Shown piece by piece: positions 1 through 7,770 of a DNA stretch of 25,259 bases (position 1 is the first letter of the stretch; every line of letters starts with the position of its first letter). Both the position numbers and the translations under genes were made by a program. Source of the DNA: JAYEJW01 sp034716535 (GTDB lineage: Bacteria; Pseudomonadota; Gammaproteobacteria; Chromatiales; Chromatiaceae). Below the pieces are notes generated by a model. It did not search any database. It was not told the origin of the DNA and saw nothing but the letters and a program-made list of their open reading frames with translations. Location of the stretch: assembly GCA_034716535.1 (NCBI GenBank), contig JAYEJW010000560.1, positions 1 through 25,259 on the forward strand. The letters run 5' to 3'.

Positions 1-2121
1 AAAGACGTTTCTCGCCTGTGCGATGCGATGCAATTCGTCGAGTATCGGACCGAGTTCTACCGTCCGGTAAATTTGCTGCCCAGAAGCGTCCGACCCTGTA
101 AGAACTTCGACCTTGAGAGCTTTGCGCAGCTTCTTGTCTACGGATGGAAGAAGGTCGCCGAGTGTGTAGAGCCCATTTCCCCGCCGAGGAACAGAACATT
201 CGTACAGGGACGTGATGAAGTCCAGAGCCGCTTCAAGAAGAACACCGGATTTAGCACAGACCAGTTGCGGATCCGGGGGACTTTCGCCAAGCAGTTGCGC
301 AAGCCGCTGTATATCGGGAACACTGTTAATCAACAGCAAGCCCTCAGTGCTCGTCCACTTGGAGAGCTCGACAAACTGGCACTGGTTATGCTTGAGCCAC
401 CCCCATCGCAGCTTATGCTTCCAGGGTCCGTAGTGCGTTGTGATAAGGCAATGTCGGAACCTCTGCGCTTGTTCATAAAGCACGTCGATAATCCTATCGA
501 CGTGCGGCTCATCTGCGCTCGCTAACACGTCGTCGAGTACGAGGATCGTATTTTCGGGCTGACCTTTCTCCGCGAGCGCGAGAAAGACGCACAGGCCCAA
601 GGTGTCCAGATGGGAATCGCTGAAATAAGCCTGCGGAGGCGTATCGCGTCTGCCTTGATACTCGGCGGCCAGTTCAAGAGAAGCCCGTTTATTTTCGTCC
701 AATTGCAGGCTTATCTTGTCTAGTCGCTCCCGTGGATGAATTGCCTCGTACAGTCGCCCTACCTCCTTTGCGATCTCCGACAAGACTCCGTCAGTAAACT
801 GACGTCGCTCATCTTCGACGATAGCAAGCGCCTGCTCGAGCCGAGGAACCAACACGTCAAGTCCTTTCTGCGCCTCGACGTTGTCATCGTATGTCTTTAG
901 CGCTCGTTTCAGCGTAACGATGAATTTTTCTTCATCTTGCCGAGTTGCTTGCGCCTTATACCAGGAGGCCCGGAGATGCGCCGATGCCTCCAACCAAGTA
1001 GAGGCAGCATCGACTTGCTCTGGACAAGATTCGTCTGCCAGGTTGATGTCTTGTGGCCAATCAAAGGAAGACAGCGCCTTGAGAAACTGTGTTCGTTTTC
1101 GTGCGTAATCTTCTTCGACTTGTGTCAACTTTGATTTTGCCTGGTCAAGTTGCGCGTCTGCGGAACTTTTTCCAGCTTTCGCCGTGGTGAGTTCTTTGAA
1201 GCTCTCGATACGACCTTTGATCCTTTCTGCTAGCCCTTGAGCGTACTCTGAGCTTCCGCAAAGCGGACACTGCTGCAGGTCCGGATGCCTGGTTACGTAG
1301 GATTGGGCAGATCGAAGAATATCCATTAAGTCCTCCGCTCCGGAAGCAACAGTCGTTAGCGCTTCTTCATACTGCCCTTGCGTCCGCTGGACCGAACCTT
1401 TGGCCGACTCCAACTGCGCCGTCGCTGTCCTGTATCGGGAAGGAAAATCCGACAATCCAAAGTATGCCGAATGAAGCCGCTCGATTGCTTCGCGCTCGCT
1501 AATCAGGAGCGTCGCATCGCGTGCGATTGCCGCACGCGCCCAATCGAAGGCACTATGCGAAGGGCGTCCAGCAGAGTCCCAGAACTGTTCTATTGTGTTT
1601 TGGTTTTCCTGGACTCTTTCGACTGCTAGTTGGCGGTCTCCCTTTATCCTCCGGATTAGCTCACGTAGAACTTTTTCTGAGGCTTCGATTTCCGAGACAT
1701 CAATAAAACGCCTGATGGCCTCATAGCGTTCTCCTGGCTTGGCTTCCACGAGCGATAGAATCTGTGATCGACGCAATACCTCGATCTGCGGTCGCCCCTC
1801 TGCGGGCTGAATTACTGCCTCTCGATTTGAAAGCCTAGCGGTGCACTCGCCTGTGCTGCCCTCCAATTTAACCTGTACATCCGTTGAGCTTTTGCCAATC
1901 GAGGGCCAGTATTTCTGCGTCTGTCCGAGACCTCTGTTGTCAAGTGAACCGACTCGTCCATTTCCAAGAAGATCAAGGGCGTCGCATATCGTGCTCTTGC
2001 CTGTGCCATTCTCGCCGTAGACGATGGTTAGTTTCTTGCCTTTCTCAAACAGCAGTGAAAACTGCCTTGTCGATCCCCGCAGGTTCTCAACCGTTAGGAC
2101 CTTCAGGTAGCCAGTGCTCAC
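1..2121 (-). CDS. SMC/Rad50-like AAA ATPase with zinc hook (partial, 3' end outside window)
   Basis: An uninterrupted frame of 707 codons runs from a GTG at 2121 to the window edge without a stop, so the C-terminus is missing. Residues 36-44 are a Walker A (GENGTGKST) after an RecF/Rad50-type N-terminal strand. The middle is rich in Glu, Gln and Lys and should form coiled coil, interrupted at residues 285-288 by CPLC, the CxxC of a Rad50 zinc hook. Around residues 504-531 come an ABC-like signature region (SDSHLDTLGLC) and a Walker B (TILVLDDV), followed by a TTHYG H-loop. The GTG overlaps the stop of the 60-residue gene by 4 bp (GTGA) and has GAGG upstream. Known relatives bind or tether DNA ends, and many sit in anti-phage operons. 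That role here is inferred from the helicase two genes upstream. Base composition is lower in GC than the rest of the window (52% on the two lines I counted). Confidence 0.9.
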   Translation of the reverse strand, partial: MSTGYLKVLTVENLRGSTRQFSLLFEKGKKLTIVYGENGTGKSTICDALDLLGNGRVGSLDNRGLGQTQKYWPSIGKSSTDVQVKLEGSTGECTARLSNREAVIQPAEGRPQIEVLRRSQILSLVEAKPGERYEAIRRFIDVSEIEASEKVLRELIRRIKGDRQLAVERVQENQNTIEQFWDSAGRPSHSAFDWARAAIARDATLLISEREAIERLHSAYFGLSDFPSRYRTATAQLESAKGSVQRTQGQYEEALTTVASGAEDLMDILRSAQSYVTRHPDLQQCPLCGSSEYAQGLAERIKGRIESFKELTTAKAGKSSADAQLDQAKSKLTQVEEDYARKRTQFLKALSSFDWPQDINLADESCPEQVDAASTWLEASAHLRASWYKAQATRQDEEKFIVTLKRALKTYDDNVEAQKGLDVLVPRLEQALAIVEDERRQFTDGVLSEIAKEVGRLYEAIHPRERLDKISLQLDENKRASLELAAEYQGRRDTPPQAYFSDSHLDTLGLCVFLALAEKGQPENTILVLDDVLASADEPHVDRIIDVLYEQAQRFRHCLITTHYGPWKHKLRWGWLKHNQCQFVELSKWTSTEGLLLINSVPDIQRLAQLLGESPPDPQLVCAKSGVLLEAALDFITSLYECSVPRRGNGLYTLGDLLPSVDKKLRKALKVEVLTGSDASGQQIYRTVELGPILDELHRIAQARNVF

Positions 2122-2300
2122 GGGTGATCCTCGTCGGTAATGGCGAGCTCGATAGCTAACCGCCAATCTTCCGCCTTCAGCCTGCCATTCGCCAAGTTAT
2201 CTCGCAATCGCTTGCGATTCTTTTCCAAAACCAAGCCATTATCAATAAGCTTGTCTAAGATCGTGTCAGCCAATTGGCCTGATGGCGTCTCCGCTGTCAT
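2118..2300 (-). CDS. 60-residue helical linker protein of the helicase-ATPase operon
   Basis: A small acidic/basic, probably all-helical protein with no Cys, signal peptide or membrane segment. The core is hydrophobic heptad-like (ADTILDKLIDNGLVL) followed by a charged stretch ending in KAEDWRLAIELA. I chose the ATG at 2300 because it overlaps the helicase stop by 4 bp (ATGA) and has GGAGG five bases upstream. An ATG at 2312 would give 64 residues with a worse ribosome site. Its own stop overlaps the GTG of the ATPase by 4 bp, so the three genes should be translationally coupled. I do not recognise a named family. The position suggests an adaptor or regulator that binds the ATPase or the helicase; that is inference. 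Confidence 0.75.
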   Translation of the reverse strand: MTAETPSGQLADTILDKLIDNGLVLEKNRKRLRDNLANGRLKAEDWRLAIELAITDEDHP

Positions 2301-5185
2301 GCTAGCCTCCATAGGATTCGAAACAGCTCTGTCCGCGTTTCCCGCAGCTCGAGCTTATCCGCCATCTCCTCGATCATCTGATCCCGCTTGCCATCAATGT
2401 CATCCTGAGCGTCAAAGAGGGCACGGCGCTTCTGCCCGCGCTGGGATTCCAGCGCTCGGATCTGCTTTTGAACGTGCAGTTTTTCCTCCAGCGTCGGCGC
2501 CGCCGTGGCCGCACGGCGGGCCTCCTTAATCTGGCGGTCCAGGTCCTTGATCTCGCGCTCGAGGCCGACCTTGAGATCGTCGGCCCAGGCGTCGAGCTTG
2601 GCGGCTTCGGCCTCGAAGAAGTCGGCGTTACGCTGGCGGATTTGCCTGCGGACATCGTCGCACTTCTGATCGATGGTGCTGCGGAAGTCTACCCAAACAT
2701 CGTGATCGTGAGGGCCGGTCAGGCCTTCCCCCTCGGTGATCGCCGGTAATCCCAACAGGCGGTGGAGCTGGTTCTCGTCGAGCCGCTCGCCATCCCAGGT
2801 GCGGCACTCGAAGACGAGGTAATCCTCGGTCTGGTCCAAGGACTGGACGGTAAGCTGTTCCAACAGGAGCGCGCCGCCGCGGCCCCGAAGCCCTTCAATG
2901 GCAGCGACATTGCCGGGGTGAGCTTCATAGTCGAACAGCAGGCGAGCAGGCTCAAGCTGTCGCTCGGTCGCCGTGCTCAGCAGGTGTCGCGCCAAGGGGT
3001 GAGAGAGGCGGTAGTAGTGGGCCTCCCCGCTGCGCCGGGGAAGCTCGTAGCGGCCTAGGGGGATGTCGCCACCCAACCCGTGCGGAAGGCTGATCAGCTC
3101 GAAGGCTGCGTCGTCCTCGAAGCGGGCATGACCATTAATCTCCGTACGGGTCAGGTCCATGAGCATGCGTTCGTAGCGGTTGAGGTAGGCCGCGCTGTCG
3201 TTGTGGCTGACCCGCAGCTTCTCGATGACCTCTTGGTCGAAGTGCTCCAGTAGCTTCTCCCGTGTGGCGTCCATTGCGGCGTTTATTTGGTGGCCAAGGT
3301 CGAGCTGGAGCTGATCGAACGCTTGCCGGATTTCTTCCGGCTCGCGGCACCGCTGGTAGATGTCATTGATGCGTTTCTCGAAGTCGACACCGGACTCGAT
3401 ACTGCCCAGAACCTCGTCACTGGCGCCGAAGACGCCTTCGAAGAGCAAGAACTTCTGAGCCAGCAGTTCGTAAACGCGCCGGTCGGCCTCATTCTCGGAA
3501 TTGATGAAGTTGACCACCACCACGTCGTGCTTCTGACCGTAACGGTGGCAGCGGCCGATGCGCTGCTCGATGCGCTGCGGATTCCACGGCAAGTCGTAGT
3601 TTACGACCAGGGAGCAGAACTGCAGGTTGATGCCTTCAGCGCCCGCCTCGGTGGCGATCATGATCTGACCTTGTTCGCGGAAGAAGTCGACCAGGGCGGA
3701 ACGCATGTCGGCGGTGCGGGAGCCGGTGATCCGGTCAGTGCCCTGGTGGCGTTCCGCCCAGGCGTTGTAGGTCGCGCGGGAGTCCGAATCGCTGTTCGTG
3801 CCGTTGAATAGGACGAGATCCTCCCCGTAGGGGCTGTCTTTCAGCAGGCGCACCAAATAGTCCTGGGTGCGGCGCGATTCGGTGAATACCACGGCCTTCC
3901 GTGCACCGCCGAGCTGATCAGCAGTCTGAAAGGCGGTCTTGAGCGCCGCCAGCAGCGCCCTGCCCTTGGCGTTCTCGGTAATCGACACTGCAAGGTCCCG
4001 AAAGGTTTCTAGTTCGTCAATTTCACGGACGAGCGCGTCGCGCTCCGCAGGCGAGATCTGCTCCGGGGGCTCGGCGTCGCCCCATTCGTCGGTGAGCTCG
4101 TCATAGGCCTCGAAGTCGGCTGCCAGCTCGTCCGACGGATCGGGAACGACGGTAGCGTTCCTGAGCTTTTTCTTGAGACGGTTGGCCAGCGTATCCAGGG
4201 CGCCGGCAATCGCGAAGCTCGACGAGGCGAGCAGTTTGCGCAGCACGAGCGTCATGAGGGTGCGCTGTCCGGACGGCAGGGCCTGGAGATTATCGCGGCG
4301 AAGATAGTCGGAAACCAGATCGTACAGGGCGGCTTCCTCGGGTCCGGGTTTGAATTCCTGGAGGATAGCGTGGCGCTTGGTGTAGGGCACGTACAGGCGC
4401 ACCTGCCTGCGCAGGGTGCGAAAGCAGATGGGCTTGATACGCGACTTCAGAGTGTCAAAGGTGGACTGGTTGGTGATGCGGGAGAACTGCTCGCGAAAGC
4501 TCGCCAAGTCGCCGAATACGCGGTCATCGACGAAGCTGACCAGTCCGAAGAGTTCCAGTAGGGAATTCTGCAGCGGGGTGGCGGTGAGGAGGAGCTTCGG
4601 CGCGTGATTCAGCGCGTCGCGTAGGGTTCGGGCGATGACGTTGCTCTTCTTGTAGACGTTGCGGAGCCGATGCGCCTCGTCGATTACCACCAGGTCCCAG
4701 CGTATGTGGGCGACGTCATGTGCCTTGTTGCGCGCAAACTGGTAGGAACAGAGCACGATGTCATCGGCATCGAAGGGATTGATCGCCCCGGCATCGACGG
4801 CAGTTTTGTAGGACTTGGTCTCCAGGATCCTGCTCGGAAGAAAGAACTTCTCCTGGAGCTCCTGATACCACTGCTTGCGCAGGCTCGCCGGGGTGATGAT
4901 GAGGATGCGGCGCCTGCGCTCGGCCCAGCGCTGAGACAGGACCAGGCCCGCCTCGATGGTCTTACCGAGACCCACCTCATCCGCGAGGATCGCACCCCTG
5001 GACAAGGGAGAGCGGAAGGCAAACAGCGCAGCCTCGACCTGATGCGGGTTCAGATCCACCTGCGCGTCGACGAGCGCGCCAGCCAGCTTCTCCATGCTGT
5101 CCGTTGGGCAGCGCTTGGTGAGCTGATAGGCGTAGTACTTCGTCTGGTATGGCGTCAGATCGGCCGCGGGTTTCTCTCGAAGCAT
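2297..5185 (-). CDS. SNF2-family DEAD/DEAH helicase with C-terminal coiled coil
   Basis: A 962-residue superfamily 2 helicase of the bacterial SNF2/RapA-like type. The first RecA-like domain has motif I at residues 69-76 (DEVGLGKT), motif Ia (ITPASLRKQW, about 97-106), motif II DEAH at 169-172 and motif III TATP at 201-204. The second has the TEAGAEGINLQ motif and the R-rich motif VI (QRIEQRIGRCHRYGQ) near residues 515-555. A long charged region at about 840-940 (KDLDRQIKEARR and following) is strongly predicted coiled coil. No nuclease or methylase motif is visible. ATG at 5185 is the only plausible start: the same frame upstream meets a TGA at 5240-5242. The family uses ATP to translocate on duplex DNA, and stand-alone SNF2 proteins occur in DISARM, Zorya and similar defence systems. 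The downstream small protein and SMC-like ATPase are coupled to it. Confidence 0.93.
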   Translation of the reverse strand: MLREKPAADLTPYQTKYYAYQLTKRCPTDSMEKLAGALVDAQVDLNPHQVEAALFAFRSPLSRGAILADEVGLGKTIEAGLVLSQRWAERRRRILIITPASLRKQWYQELQEKFFLPSRILETKSYKTAVDAGAINPFDADDIVLCSYQFARNKAHDVAHIRWDLVVIDEAHRLRNVYKKSNVIARTLRDALNHAPKLLLTATPLQNSLLELFGLVSFVDDRVFGDLASFREQFSRITNQSTFDTLKSRIKPICFRTLRRQVRLYVPYTKRHAILQEFKPGPEEAALYDLVSDYLRRDNLQALPSGQRTLMTLVLRKLLASSSFAIAGALDTLANRLKKKLRNATVVPDPSDELAADFEAYDELTDEWGDAEPPEQISPAERDALVREIDELETFRDLAVSITENAKGRALLAALKTAFQTADQLGGARKAVVFTESRRTQDYLVRLLKDSPYGEDLVLFNGTNSDSDSRATYNAWAERHQGTDRITGSRTADMRSALVDFFREQGQIMIATEAGAEGINLQFCSLVVNYDLPWNPQRIEQRIGRCHRYGQKHDVVVVNFINSENEADRRVYELLAQKFLLFEGVFGASDEVLGSIESGVDFEKRINDIYQRCREPEEIRQAFDQLQLDLGHQINAAMDATREKLLEHFDQEVIEKLRVSHNDSAAYLNRYERMLMDLTRTEINGHARFEDDAAFELISLPHGLGGDIPLGRYELPRRSGEAHYYRLSHPLARHLLSTATERQLEPARLLFDYEAHPGNVAAIEGLRGRGGALLLEQLTVQSLDQTEDYLVFECRTWDGERLDENQLHRLLGLPAITEGEGLTGPHDHDVWVDFRSTIDQKCDDVRRQIRQRNADFFEAEAAKLDAWADDLKVGLEREIKDLDRQIKEARRAATAAPTLEEKLHVQKQIRALESQRGQKRRALFDAQDDIDGKRDQMIEEMADKLELRETRTELFRILWRLA

Positions 5186-5239
5186 GCGCGCAACTTTAGC
5201 GCGCTCGCCATTCCGCGTCGATTCAGCATCGAGGAGGGT

Positions 5240-5353
5240 TCATCCAGACAAGTCGCTACGATTGAACAGCAGGGTGCCGACAAGTCTGGGGAGCGCGCCC
5301 TGCGCTTCCCTTAGCTCAGCCCATCTGGCGATGTCCTTGGCGGTGATCTTCAC
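5240..5353 (-). pseudogene. 37-codon remnant resembling the N-terminus of a large defence-type protein
   Basis: A GTG at 5353 overlaps the toxin stop by 4 bp (GTGA) and opens a 37-codon frame whose product starts VKITAKDIARWAELREAQG and continues ALPRLV. From memory, that pattern (DIxRWAxxREAQGxLPxLV) is the start of very large proteins, over 1000 residues, found in defence islands and annotated as endonuclease or ATP-binding proteins. After LPRLV the expected RRLI continuation is lost and the frame ends at TGA 5240-5242, 54 bases before the helicase ATG and in the same frame as it. I read it as the stub left when a large gene was replaced by the helicase module. It could instead be a genuine short peptide. 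The family match is recalled, not searched. Confidence 0.5.
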
Positions 5354-5628
5354 CGATAGACCTCGTCGTGGGAGCCGACGTCGAGGAGCACGATCTCTCG
5401 CTCGGTGATCTGAACGGTCAGCGTAAGGCGGTAGCTGTGCGTGAGGCTGACGGCCTGGATGCCGGACAGGTTCCCGCCAAGCCCGTGCAGCTTGAGACTC
5501 GGCTGGAAAGGATCCTGCCGGAGCCGCTCGAGGGTACTGGCGAGGACGGGCTTGAGATTCGGGAGCTTGCGTAGAAACTTGCGGGCACGGCGCTCGAAGT
5601 GGTGGGTCGTGACCAGGATGAAGGTCAT
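5350..5628 (-). CDS. RelE/ParE-type toxin
   Basis: A 92-residue basic protein with the RelE/ParE/YafQ layout: an N-terminal helix pair rich in Arg and Lys (HHFERRARKFLRKL), a middle with PFQPSLKLHGLGG, and C-terminal strands YRLTLTVQITEREIVLLDVGSHDEVY. The HDEVY ending is typical of the plasmid-stabilisation subgroup. Members either cut mRNA on the ribosome (RelE) or block gyrase (ParE); which applies cannot be told here. Its ATG overlaps the antitoxin stop by 4 bp, the usual antitoxin-first order. Its own stop overlaps the GTG of the remnant frame by 4 bp, so the toxin was once coupled to whatever gene followed. Confidence 0.88.
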   Translation of the reverse strand: MTFILVTTHHFERRARKFLRKLPNLKPVLASTLERLRQDPFQPSLKLHGLGGNLSGIQAVSLTHSYRLTLTVQITEREIVLLDVGSHDEVYR

Positions 5629-5897
5629 TCGTCGCCGTCGCGTTCGAGCTGTCGCATCAAAGAGTCCACGTCATCATAGCGGTTAACGCGCCCGGCCTTC
5701 ATATCCTCCAGCGAGACGCGCAGGCTTTCGCGGGCTGCCTCTTGCTGCGCCGCCAGGAGCTCCTCGAAACGCTCCTCGGACAGCACCACGTAACGCGGCC
5801 GGTTGTTCTTGATGATATGCACCGGTCCGTCGCGCAGTGCTTCGTCGACGGCGGATATCCCGCGGCGCTTGATCTCTTGGGCTGGAATACTGTTCAT
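5625..5897 (-). CDS. Phd/YefM-type antitoxin
   Basis: A 90-residue protein that starts MNSIPAQEIKRRGISAVDE and continues with DGPVHIIKNNRPRYVVLSEERFEELL. This is the Phd/YefM fold: an N-terminal DNA-binding dimer domain with the conserved xPVxIxKNxRPxYVVxS turn, and a C-terminal helical tail (ESLRVSLEDMKAGRVNRYDD) that should bind and neutralise the toxin. I took the ATG at 5897 because it begins at the conserved domain. The frame extends to 5936, but those residues do not look like the family. It couples to the toxin by an ATGA overlap. Such antitoxins usually repress their own promoter; a weak TTGACT -35-like sequence lies about 60 bases upstream on the minus strand, without a convincing -10. 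Confidence 0.87.
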   Translation of the reverse strand: MNSIPAQEIKRRGISAVDEALRDGPVHIIKNNRPRYVVLSEERFEELLAAQQEAARESLRVSLEDMKAGRVNRYDDVDSLMRQLERDGDE

Positions 5898-6187
5898 GGC
5901 TGTCTTCGGTACGGAAATTGATACTAAGTTCAGCACCAGGAGCCAGCGGAGTCAAGGATATCCATGGAAACGACGGCGTCTTCGGGGCATGCCCTGACAG
6001 CCCGATCCGCAAACGGGGTTGATTCCTGACCACGCCTCTTTGGGAGTGGTGTAGTTAGTAGAAGGGGGAGCGTTGCGGCAAGTATCTTGCTCGGGTTACC
6101 GATTCCGTGATCCCCCCGCAAGTCTTAACCCGGAGTGGGGTGCCCGACTAGTCGTTTTCTACTGTGGCTGTAGTCCCCATCTCAAGA
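5898..6187. other. Intergenic boundary between defence island and copper operon
   Basis: I see no gene or tRNA in this 290-base stretch. It must carry the promoter of the toxin-antitoxin operon, near 5900-5970 on the minus strand. It contains a 10-bp palindrome GGGCATGCCC at 5985-5994 and an imperfect hairpin at 6029-6050 (ACCAC against GTGGT with further pairs and a four-base loop). The hairpin lacks a T run, so a terminator for the upstream copper operon is possible but not shown. Confidence 0.4.
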
Positions 6188-6415
6188 TCACTCGGCCTCG
6201 ATCCATTCGTAGAGCTCGATGCTCGCTGGATCGCACTTGGTGCAGCCGCCGCCGCAGGCCGTGCCCGACGGCAGTTTGCGCACCCGGCCCTTGCGCTCCA
6301 GCACCGCGAGCATGCCGCGCAGGGCCTCGGGGTCGGAGCCGAAATGGTGGGACAGGTCGATCAAAGCGACACACTTCTGCTCGGCAAGGTAGGTGGTCAG
6401 ATCGGAAAGGATCAT
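6188..6415 (-). CDS. FeoC-like [Fe-S] winged-helix protein
   Basis: A 75-residue protein with the FeoC layout: a small winged helix (residues about 1-47, LTTYLAEQKCVALIDLSHHF then PEALRGMLAVLERKGRVRKL) followed by a Cys-rich wing CGGGCTKC at about 54-61. In enteric bacteria FeoC sits with FeoA and FeoB and its cysteines bind an Fe-S cluster that is thought to sense iron or oxygen. No feoA or feoB is present. Instead it is the last gene of an operon with NosL proteins, TlpA and an ABC exporter, about 110 bases after the second NosL. It may sense redox state for that cluster, or be an Fe-S protein with another partner. The ATG at 6415 has AGGAAG about ten bases upstream. Confidence 0.75.
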   Translation of the reverse strand: MILSDLTTYLAEQKCVALIDLSHHFGSDPEALRGMLAVLERKGRVRKLPSGTACGGGCTKCDPASIELYEWIEAE

Positions 6416-6524
6416 ATCAGCATGCTTCCTCGTCTCCGTCTGCGGAGATGGGTTTCTTTCCCTCCAGAAGTCAGAGAACCCAGCACGCCGCTTTGTTCCT
6501 TCTGCGCCGATGCCATGGTGACGG

Positions 6525-7013
6525 TCACTCGAAGCGCCCGTCGTCGAGGGCGACGAGCAGGTCGTAGGTTACCTCGTCGAACCGCAGGACGCGCCGGCCG
6601 CCGTGGTCGCGCATGAACTCCTCGGCGTCCTCCCTCGTCTCCAAAGGGATCAGCTCGTGCCCCATGGGGCCGAGCACGTCGGACCCGATGACGTAGTAGG
6701 CGTCGCGCGCGCCCACCCGCAGAAGTCCGTAGTACTCGGTTACCCCGATCGCCGCGATATCCTCCGCGCGGTGACCCGGCGCCCATCTGGGCATGTCCAG
6801 CAGGTACTTGAACATGTCCTTGGCGCCGTCGAAGTGGTGGGCGTGCCCATCCCGATACAGCACCGTGGCGATCCACTCCGGATACTTGGCGACGAACATG
6901 CCGCACACCGGACAGGTGTCCCTCGGGCCGGGGTCGGGAACCTGAACGGGTTCCGCGGGGATCGTTCCCGGAAGCAACGTCAGGAGCAAGAGGCCAAGAA
7001 TAGATCGGATCAT
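6525..7013 (-). CDS. NosL-family periplasmic copper protein, Sec-exported
   Basis: A 162-residue protein with a signal peptide (MIRSILGLLLLTLLPGTIPA) and then the NosL metal site CPVCGMFV at residues 34-41. The rest has the family features: YRDGHAHHFDGAKDMFKYLL, VTEYYGLL, DAYYVIGSDVLGPMG and EEFMRDHGG. NosL binds one Cu(I) in the periplasm and helps mature N2O reductase; homologues outside nos clusters are common. The frame allows an ATG at 7049, adding 12 residues, but the ATG at 7013 starts directly at the signal peptide. There is no Cys for lipid attachment near the cleavage site, unlike classical lipoprotein NosL. It lies downstream of the Tat-type NosL in the same operon, so the two may work in series. 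Confidence 0.88.
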   Translation of the reverse strand: MIRSILGLLLLTLLPGTIPAEPVQVPDPGPRDTCPVCGMFVAKYPEWIATVLYRDGHAHHFDGAKDMFKYLLDMPRWAPGHRAEDIAAIGVTEYYGLLRVGARDAYYVIGSDVLGPMGHELIPLETREDAEEFMRDHGGRRVLRFDEVTYDLLVALDDGRFE

Positions 7014-7095
7014 CGGGGAAGTCGCATACGGCTGTGCCTTCGCGTCCATTGGGGAGCGGGGTTCCCGGAATTCCGGGCCCCGCGCGCTCGTGCCG

Positions 7096-7770
7096 CTAGC
7101 CTTTCTTCATCATCCGCCGGCGCCGCTCGGCCCGGCGTTTGCGGATCGAGAGCGTGTCCTGGGCCATGCCCGCATAGGACTCGCGCAGCGCCTCGTCGAA
7201 GCTGCCGAGGGTGCCGTCTTGCTCTGTCTTGGCGGCCTGGGCCGCCGTCTCCGACGCGAAGGCCATCTTGCTGTCCCTGGTCATGGTTCCCTTGAGCTTG
7301 CTGCCGATCAGATACGCGGTCTGATCCACCAGTACCAGGGGCTTGATCTCTTCGCTGGAACCGAAATCGGCGGCGTAAATGGCCTTGGGGCCGCGGTCCA
7401 GGTTCAAGGAGAGGCTGATCGCGAGACAGTGAATCGAGCAGGTGCCGTCGACCAGGTCGTCGTCGTATTGCACCAAGTGCCGGCTGTGATGCCATTTGGT
7501 GCGGTCCATCCCGCAGTATGGGCACTTCGGGTACTTTGTCAGCTCGTCTTTCAGCGGGTCGGCGTCCGGGGCCGTTCTGGGCATGAACTGCAGTGGGGTG
7601 CCGTCGCCGGAGCAGGCCTCTCCGCTCGCGGGGACCCAGCCTTTGCCGGGAATCATCGCTCCGACCGGTGAGCTCTCGGCAGCCCTTGCGGTGCCCGCGA
7701 TGCCCGTGAGGCCCAAGACTGCCAGCATCTTCAGCGCTTCACGGCGTCCGTTGTTCTGGTTGTCGCACAT
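7096..7770 (-). CDS. NosL-family copper protein, Tat-exported
   Basis: A 224-residue protein that begins with a Tat-like signal (NGRREALKMLAVLGLTGI, cleavage near ARA at residue 30) and carries CPYCGMDR at residues 83-90, the NosL copper motif. The region after it has candidate metal ligands HHSRHLVQYDDDLVDGTCSIHC. The tail is highly basic (RKRRAERRRRMMKKG). The ATG at 7770 has a strong AGAGGAG eight bases upstream. Export in folded form would fit loading of a metal or cofactor in the cytoplasm, but that is inference. The neighbours are TauE/SafE-like protein upstream and the Sec-exported NosL 82 bases downstream. Confidence 0.85.
   Translation of the reverse strand: MCDNQNNGRREALKMLAVLGLTGIAGTARAAESSPVGAMIPGKGWVPASGEACSGDGTPLQFMPRTAPDADPLKDELTKYPKCPYCGMDRTKWHHSRHLVQYDDDLVDGTCSIHCLAISLSLNLDRGPKAIYAADFGSSEEIKPLVLVDQTAYLIGSKLKGTMTRDSKMAFASETAAQAAKTEQDGTLGSFDEALRESYAGMAQDTLSIRKRRAERRRRMMKKG

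Noticed and set aside
5185..5240. A fusion of the 37-codon remnant with the helicase
   Set aside because: They are in the same frame, but a TGA at 5240-5242 separates them and the helicase starts naturally at 5185. There is no sign of a recoding signal.
5898..6187. A tRNA or integration site between the defence island and the copper operon
   Set aside because: No cloverleaf, no recognisable T-arm and no direct repeat could be found by eye.
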